Source: an uncultured Chromatiaceae bacterium
GTDB lineage: Bacteria; Pseudomonadota; Gammaproteobacteria; Enterobacterales; Alteromonadaceae
NCBI GenBank assembly: GCA_946481195.1
Contig: CAMLNG010000075.1
Coordinates: 1-11,162 of the forward strand
Direction: 5' to 3'
DNA: 11,162 nt
The position numbers and the translations under genes are program-made. Below are positions 7,597 to 11,162 of the stretch, one piece after another. Each line of letters starts with the position of its first letter. The stretch's first letter is position 1. The notes beneath the pieces are model-generated. The model searched no databases, was not told the DNA's origin, and saw only the letters and a list, made by a program, of their open reading frames with translations.

Positions 7597-8607
7597 TCAG
7601 AGTGAATGTGGCCATTGATACAACAATGTCAGGGCGAAACCAATTAAACACAGCAACCAGACAGCCCGTTGGACTTGTTGCGTCATTACCAGCGCCAGCT
7701 GTAAATCAGCCAGATCTGGCGCTTGCACAGGCCCGATCCGCTCGCGGCGGATTTTCGCCCCCTGATACATCACAGGGCCAGCCAAATTTCTTTGCAGGCC
7801 AGCGCTCCAGGCTGACAAGTACCAACGTTGGGCGGCGGGCAAACCGGCCTGCTGGCTGGCACGATAATACTGTACGCTCTGTACAAAACGAAACAGCAAA
7901 GCAACCAAAGTACCTTGTAACCAACAGACCGGAGCCAGCATCAGCCGGCCGATCAGACTGACGGCGCTACCAAACCGGCGTTGGTTGCTGATTTTACCTG
8001 ACCAGGCTTGCTGCAATTCAACAAGAAGCCGCCATGCCAGCACGCCAACAGGGCCGGCGAGCAGGAACCAGAACAGCACTGCGGCAAAATGCCGCAGCTG
8101 GCGCTGTGCCAGAACTTCGACACCGGCCTTCGCAAGCCCGGTAGCAGAAAGCTGGCCACAATCACGCCGCAACACAGGCTGGAGCTGATCTTTTGCCAGT
8201 TGCAGCTGTTGCCGCTTGAGACTGTCGGCCGCTATCTCAACCTGACGGCCGAAATGGCGATGGTCCAAACACAGATACAGCAACAATGCGTCAAAACCGG
8301 CTGGCCATTCCGACAAATGCCGGAAAGCCCAGGCCAGCGCCAGCAACGGCACAGCCATCAGCAACAGCGCCAAAGTTCCGGCCAGGCGCTGTTGCGCCGG
8401 GCTGTCCGCGGCTTTGTTTACTTTAGCTTCGACGCGCTGTGCCAGCACATGCAACAAAGGCCATGGCTGATATTGCAGTGGCAAAGCGGCGTAACGTGCC
8501 AGTATAAGCGTGAGCAACAACAAAACGCCGGGTTCAAACACCGGCGTTTGTTGCAAGGCAATCCAATACTGTTGCAGCGTTGCTGTCACGAAATCAGGCC
8601 GCTTCAC
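7597..8607 (-). CDS. Divergent CobD/CbiB-family (CbiB/AmpE-like) membrane protein
   Basis: A 336-residue membrane protein. CbiB (adenosylcobinamide-phosphate synthase) joins aminopropanol phosphate to cobyric acid in cobalamin synthesis; AmpE is a related membrane protein of beta-lactamase regulation. Family resemblance seen: PWPLLHVLAQRVEAKVN (about 48-64), then a hydrophobic helix, then AKDQLQPVLRRDCGQLS (138-154), AGVEVLAQ (161-168) and VLFWFLLAGPVGVLAWRLL (177-195). Several usual CbiB motifs are altered: the AEN after VE(x)n reads AQR, the NTLD segment reads VELQ, and the LPARL-like part reads MLAPVCWL. So the reaction is in doubt. The neighbour is supportive: mtnN followed by a CbiB-like gene and often btuF is a known gammaproteobacterial order; btuF is absent here. 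The GTG start overlaps the end of mtnN by 14 bases, suggesting translational coupling; its Shine-Dalgarno is weak, and a second GTG at 8587-8589 is an alternative. The C-terminus has another transmembrane helix (WLLCLIGFALTLLYQW). Confidence 0.75.
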   Translation of the reverse strand: MKRPDFVTATLQQYWIALQQTPVFEPGVLLLLTLILARYAALPLQYQPWPLLHVLAQRVEAKVNKAADSPAQQRLAGTLALLLMAVPLLALAWAFRHLSEWPAGFDALLLYLCLDHRHFGRQVEIAADSLKRQQLQLAKDQLQPVLRRDCGQLSATGLAKAGVEVLAQRQLRHFAAVLFWFLLAGPVGVLAWRLLVELQQAWSGKISNQRRFGSAVSLIGRLMLAPVCWLQGTLVALLFRFVQSVQYYRASQQAGLPAAQRWYLSAWSAGLQRNLAGPVMYQGAKIRRERIGPVQAPDLADLQLALVMTQQVQRAVWLLCLIGFALTLLYQWPHSL

Positions 8608-9301
8608 CTAACTGCCGGAGCAGTTCGAGTACCATAGCGCTGCTGTTTTTCGAGGCGATTTCCAGATAGGCTTCAAACGAAGTCGGTGATTCTTTGCCGG
8701 CAATATCACTTAAACTGCGGATCACCACAAATGGCGTTTCGAGCTGATAACACACCTGTGCAATCGCCGCGCCTTCCATTTCAACAGCCAGCATCTGCGG
8801 GAAAGTGGCGCGGGTTTTGTTGATCCGCTCCGGATCACACATAAACACATCGCCTGTGGTGATAAGGCCGGTTTTAGTCTGGCAAAAACCGAGCGTCTGG
8901 ATACTGCGTACCGCGGCGGCGACTAACGCCGGATCTGCGGTGAAAGCAGCCGGTAGACGTGGCAGTTGGCCCGGTTCATAACCAAATGCGGTGACGTCCA
9001 CATCATGATGGCGTAATTCGGTTGATACAACGATATCGCCGACATTGAGTTCGGGATCAAAACCACCGGCAGAACCGGTGTTAATTACCGCAGATGGCTG
9101 AAATAACTGGATGAGTAATGTAGTTGCAATAGCGGCAGTCACTTTGCCTATGCCGGACTGCACCAGCACCACATCGCGGCCCTGTAGCTGACCACGGTGA
9201 AATTCAAAACTGGCGACGCGGGTGGTTTCAATCTGGCTCAGTTGCGCCTTGAGGATGGCAACTTCCTGTTCCATCGCGCCGATAATGCCAATTAATTGCA
9301 T
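8594..9301 (-). CDS. mtnN: 5'-methylthioadenosine/S-adenosylhomocysteine nucleosidase
   Basis: Cytoplasmic nucleosidase (MtnN/Pfs) that cleaves adenine from methylthioadenosine, S-adenosylhomocysteine and 5'-deoxyadenosine, feeding methionine salvage and the activated methyl cycle and, where luxS is present, autoinducer-2 formation. The product is 235 residues (E. coli 232). Seen: the N-terminal MQLIGIIGAMEQEV with the catalytic-loop glutamate (E13, matching E. coli E12), SGIGKV, NTGSAGGF, the substrate-binding VEMEGAA and the catalytic aspartate in SLSDIAG. The frame is open 26 codons further upstream, but homologues start at this Met and AGGA lies eight bases before it. The product also removes 5'-deoxyadenosine, a by-product of radical-SAM enzymes such as MiaB, though the two genes are not adjacent here. 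Last codons overlap the CbiB-like gene. Confidence 0.98.
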   Translation of the reverse strand: MQLIGIIGAMEQEVAILKAQLSQIETTRVASFEFHRGQLQGRDVVLVQSGIGKVTAAIATTLLIQLFQPSAVINTGSAGGFDPELNVGDIVVSTELRHHDVDVTAFGYEPGQLPRLPAAFTADPALVAAAVRSIQTLGFCQTKTGLITTGDVFMCDPERINKTRATFPQMLAVEMEGAAIAQVCYQLETPFVVIRSLSDIAGKESPTSFEAYLEIASKNSSAMVLELLRQLGEAA

Positions 9302-9329
9302 GAGGAAAATCCTGTGACAAAAAAACGGC

Positions 9330-9335
9330 ATTATA
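9330..9335 (-). promoter_or_regulatory. mtnN: Candidate -10 box for the mtnN unit
   Basis: A perfect TATAAT on the minus strand (within CTTGTATAATG), placed so that transcription would begin about 20-25 bases before the mtnN ATG, leaving room for the AGGA ribosome binding site. The -35 region at 17 bases spacing (TGGGCC) is poor, so an activator might be needed. If real, it would drive mtnN, the CbiB-like gene and perhaps the c-di-GMP and EamA genes. Confidence 0.45.
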
Positions 9336-9353
9336 CAAGCTGGCAGGGCGATG

Positions 9354-9377
9354 GCCCAGTGCGTTTTTGCACCGGGC
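9354..9377 (-). terminator. Hairpin just after the pirin stop, possible terminator without a U tract
   Basis: On the minus strand GCCCGGTGC - AAAAAC - GCACTGGGC forms a 9-bp stem with one G-U pair, eight bases after the pirin stop codon. No run of U follows directly; a run of seven T comes only about 27 bases later, so it is not a textbook intrinsic terminator. The GGGC of its 3' arm can instead pair with the next GCCC (9346-9357). The stem is seen; the terminator role is inferred from position. Confidence 0.4.
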
Positions 9378-9385
9378 AACGAGAC

Positions 9386-10270
9386 TCAGATTTTTAACGC
9401 TTTGGCGGCACCGCTGGTGAGTTTGCCTTGCTGGTAATCGGCAATCGCTTGTTCAATCTCAGCAACTGAATTCATCACAAAAGGGCCGTATTGCACCACT
9501 GGCTCCTGCAATGGTTTGCCGGCCAGCACAATGATCCGGGCCGGGCCTTCAGTGCGAAGCTGCAGACTATCGCCGTCTGTGAGTACCGCGGCGTGATGCA
9601 GTGGTACGCGATGTTCGCCGAGCCAAGCCTCACCTTCATAAGGATACACCAAGGCGTTGTGGCCAGCCGGAATAGCCAGTGCCAGCTGTGCCGGGCTATT
9701 AAGCTGCAGGTCCAGATAAAGTGGTTGTGTCGATACGGCGCGGATTGGCCCTGTAGCCTGTGGCAGAGGCGATTCGCTGCCGGCCGGGCTTTGTAACGTA
9801 CCGGCGATAACTTTGATCTGGCCTTGCGGGATCTGCACGGCGGGAATTTGTGCCGGATCTAAATCCAGATAAGCCGGTTCCTGCATTTTTTCCGCCGCCG
9901 GCAGGTTCAGCCATAGCTGAAATCCACGCATCAGACCGGATTCCTGTTGTGGCATTTCCGAATGAATAATGCCGCGACCTGCGGTCATCCACTGGACGCC
10001 GCCGCTTTTTAAATGGCCGCGATTGCCGAGATGGTCTTCATGCAGCATATGGCCATCGAGCATATAAGTGACAGTCTCAAAACCCCGGTGTGGATGGGGT
10101 GGGAAGCCGGCGATATAGTCGGCTGCCTCGTCTGAACCGAAACAGTCCAGCATCAGAAATGGGTCGAGCCGCCACTGTGGCTGTAAACCAATGCTACGGC
10201 GGATTTTAACGCCCGCGCCGTCAGAGACTTGTTTGGCGGGCCAGAGTTGGGCAAGGCGGCGAGATTTCAT
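9386..10270 (-). CDS. Pirin family protein
   Basis: Bicupin of 294 residues, typical length for bacterial and human pirins. The N-terminal cupin carries the metal ligands of the family: HPHRG gives H59 and H61, and IIHSE gives H103 and E105, surrounded by the family segments GFPPHPHRGFETVTYMLDG, HEDHLGN and VQWMTAGRGIIHSE. Some bacterial pirins show quercetin 2,3-dioxygenase activity and others bind partners or regulate metabolism; which applies here cannot be read from sequence. The C-terminal cupin (about 165-250) and the end MNSVAEIEQAIADYQQGKL also fit. The frame can start six codons earlier at a TTG, but the ATG at 10268-10270 is preferred because it aligns with family N-termini; AGGA lies ten bases upstream, a little long. 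It stands as a separate unit between mtnN (84-base gap) and ogt (84-base gap). Confidence 0.95.
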   Translation of the reverse strand: MKSRRLAQLWPAKQVSDGAGVKIRRSIGLQPQWRLDPFLMLDCFGSDEAADYIAGFPPHPHRGFETVTYMLDGHMLHEDHLGNRGHLKSGGVQWMTAGRGIIHSEMPQQESGLMRGFQLWLNLPAAEKMQEPAYLDLDPAQIPAVQIPQGQIKVIAGTLQSPAGSESPLPQATGPIRAVSTQPLYLDLQLNSPAQLALAIPAGHNALVYPYEGEAWLGEHRVPLHHAAVLTDGDSLQLRTEGPARIIVLAGKPLQEPVVQYGPFVMNSVAEIEQAIADYQQGKLTSGAAKALKI

Positions 10271-10276
10271 GATAAA

Positions 10277-10344
10277 TGGATCCTGCAATGTTGATATGCT
10301 TAGTTAACCCTAAAGCGAATCGAAGTAAAATTGCAATGAATCCA
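10277..10344. repeat. Interrupted inverted repeat in the pirin upstream region
   Basis: TGGAT (10277-10281) and TGCAAT (10284-10289) on the left are matched by ATTGCA (10330-10335) and ATCCA (10340-10344) on the right: 11 pairs in two blocks with uneven gaps of two and four bases. The right arm includes the palindrome ATTGCAAT, and GTTAAC (10303-10308) lies near the middle. This covers most of the 84-base spacer in which the pirin promoter must lie, unless pirin is read through from ogt. It may be an operator or a folded leader; no sigma-70 promoter is convincing. I also see no intrinsic terminator after ogt. Confidence 0.4.
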
Positions 10345-10354
10345 TGTTTTTGTT

Positions 10355-10927
10355 CTAAATAATCGAACGAACTGAGTCAGCGAGCCGCTGCTCATGTTGC
10401 AATAACCAGATTTTACGGTCCAGACCGCCGGCATAGCCGGTGAGCTTTCCGTCGGCACCAATCACACGGTGGCACGGCACAATAATCGCGATCGGGTTGC
10501 GGCCATTGGCAGCGCCAACCGCCCGCATCGCGTTTTTATTCCCCAGCTTTTGCGCCAGTTCGCCATAACTTTGGGTCTGGCCAAAAGGGATCCGGGTCAA
10601 CTGTTGCCAGACCTGCTGCTGAAACGCGGTGCCGGGCGCGGCGAGGGGCAGGGTAAACGTCTGGCGCTCGCCGGCAAAATATTGACGGAGCTGCTCTGCA
10701 GCTTGCTGTAACAATGATCTGGTGTGACTGTCCGCCTGTAGCTGCAGCAATTCAAAAGTGTCATTCTCATCCCGCATTGCCGGCAACTCTGTATGCCGCG
10801 CGCCGGCCAGACTTCGGTCCTGCATGACTGAAGGGAAATGCACAGCCACAAGACCGGCAGGGCTGGCATGGATCTCCAGTGCACCAAGCGGTGACATACA
10901 ATAGGCGGTATTTATCGCTGATGACAT
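10355..10927 (-). CDS. ogt: Methylated-DNA--protein-cysteine S-methyltransferase (Ogt type)
   Basis: Suicide repair protein of 190 residues that transfers the methyl group from O6-methylguanine (and O4-methylthymine) in DNA to its own cysteine. The active site IVPCHRVIG is intact with C152, followed by the family end [20 protein letters not shown]. Upstream of it are [27 protein letters not shown] (about 99-125) and the winged-helix recognition segment [17 protein letters not shown], which carries the arginine finger that flips the base. The N-terminal domain is about residues 8-95. The length and the absence of an AraC domain point to Ogt rather than full Ada. The ATG is chosen because a perfect AAGGAG lies six bases upstream. 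The gene starts one base after the AlkA stop, so the two are almost surely cotranscribed as an alkylation repair unit. Confidence 0.97.
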   Translation of the reverse strand: MSSAINTAYCMSPLGALEIHASPAGLVAVHFPSVMQDRSLAGARHTELPAMRDENDTFELLQLQADSHTRSLLQQAAEQLRQYFAGERQTFTLPLAAPGTAFQQQVWQQLTRIPFGQTQSYGELAQKLGNKNAMRAVGAANGRNPIAIIVPCHRVIGADGKLTGYAGGLDRKIWLLQHEQRLADSVRSII

Positions 10928-10928
10928 C

Positions 10929-11162
10929 TTATTCTCCTTCTGTTGCCGGGCTGTCCGCCAGGCCAAACCAAAGTTGTAACGTGGCATAACTGCGCCAGGG
11001 GGACAGCATTTGCGCGTTAAAGCCACTGTGCTGGCGTGCCAGCGCTTTTTGAATGCCTAAATCACCACCAAGCCAGACATCGGTTTCCGACAATCCGCGC
11101 AGGCAGGCATAGGCGACCGTCCAGGGGCCAATACCTTTAATCGGCAGCCACTGTGACGGATG
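10929..11162 (-). CDS. DNA-3-methyladenine glycosylase, AlkA type (C-terminal part)
   Basis: The last 77 residues of an AlkA-family base-excision glycosylase; the 5' end lies beyond the right edge of the window. Seen: helix-hairpin-helix [19 protein letters not shown] (residues 6-24 of the fragment), then [15 protein letters not shown] with the catalytic aspartate (D34, codon at 11061-11063, matching AlkA D238), then [15 protein letters not shown], matching the AlkA PWRSYA segment. The enzyme removes alkylated purines such as 3-methyladenine from DNA. In many gammaproteobacteria this domain is fused behind an Ada-type AraC regulator; whether that is so here cannot be seen. The stop TAA is separated from the ogt start by one base. 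Confidence 0.93.
   Translation of the reverse strand, partial: HPSQWLPIKGIGPWTVAYACLRGLSETDVWLGGDLGIQKALARQHSGFNAQMLSPWRSYATLQLWFGLADSPATEGE
10934..10939 (-). promoter_or_regulatory. ogt: ogt ribosome binding site inside the alkA-type gene
   Basis: AAGGAG on the minus strand, six bases before the ogt ATG. It is made from the glycosylase codons for Glu-Gly-Glu before its stop (…GAA GGA GAA TAA). This decides the ogt start and suggests coupled translation of the two repair genes. Confidence 0.85.

Noticed and set aside
7706..7961. Short open frames on both strands within the 3' part of the CbiB-like gene
   Set aside because: They lie inside a gene with clear membrane-protein character and show no start signals or domain content.
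8008..8637. Open frame of 209 codons on the plus strand opposite the CbiB-like gene
   Set aside because: The protein is rich in Gln, His and Arg with no recognisable domain or Shine-Dalgarno, as expected for an antisense shadow of a Leu/Ala/Gln-rich membrane protein gene.

Overview
The window looks like an ordinary stretch of a gammaproteobacterial chromosome of medium GC. The gene set (miaB, mtnN next to a CbiB-like gene, an alkA-ogt pair, a pirin, and a propeller-sensing c-di-GMP protein) fits the Alteromonadales/Chromatiaceae area, for example a Rheinheimera-like bacterium. That placement is inference from gene content and protein style, not from a marker gene. All genes but one lie on the minus strand. 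I see no insertion sequence, phage gene, CRISPR array, tRNA or rRNA, and no gene-free gap over about 205 bases.

Left part (1-2100): miaB (tRNA ms2i6A methylthiotransferase) runs leftward. A 205-base divergent spacer with a 9-bp inverted repeat separates it from the only plus-strand gene, a small exported PstS-like substrate-binding protein of 135 residues. That gene converges on a DMT/EamA transporter with only 27 bases between the stops.

Centre (2100-9300): reading in the direction of transcription (right to left), mtnN (MTA/SAH nucleosidase) overlaps a divergent CobD/CbiB-family membrane protein by 14 bases. After a short gap comes a gene of about 4.5 kb for a membrane sensor: signal peptide, periplasmic two-component-regulator propeller, Y_Y_Y domain, one transmembrane helix, two PAS domains, GGDEF and EAL. 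The EamA transporter follows 23 bases later. The four genes could form one transcription unit starting at a TATAAT-containing promoter in front of mtnN.

Right part (9300-11162): a pirin-family gene, preceded by a spacer with an interrupted inverted repeat and followed by a 9-bp-stem hairpin. Upstream of it lies a DNA alkylation repair pair: the 3' end of an AlkA-type 3-methyladenine glycosylase gene, cut by the window edge, and one base later an Ogt-type O6-methylguanine-DNA methyltransferase whose ribosome binding site lies inside the glycosylase's last codons.

I found no convincing new biological system. The points most worth a second look are the propeller/PAS/GGDEF/EAL sensor with both catalytic domains apparently intact and a probable TTG start, the CbiB-like protein that lacks several expected family motifs, and the small inverted repeats in the spacers.
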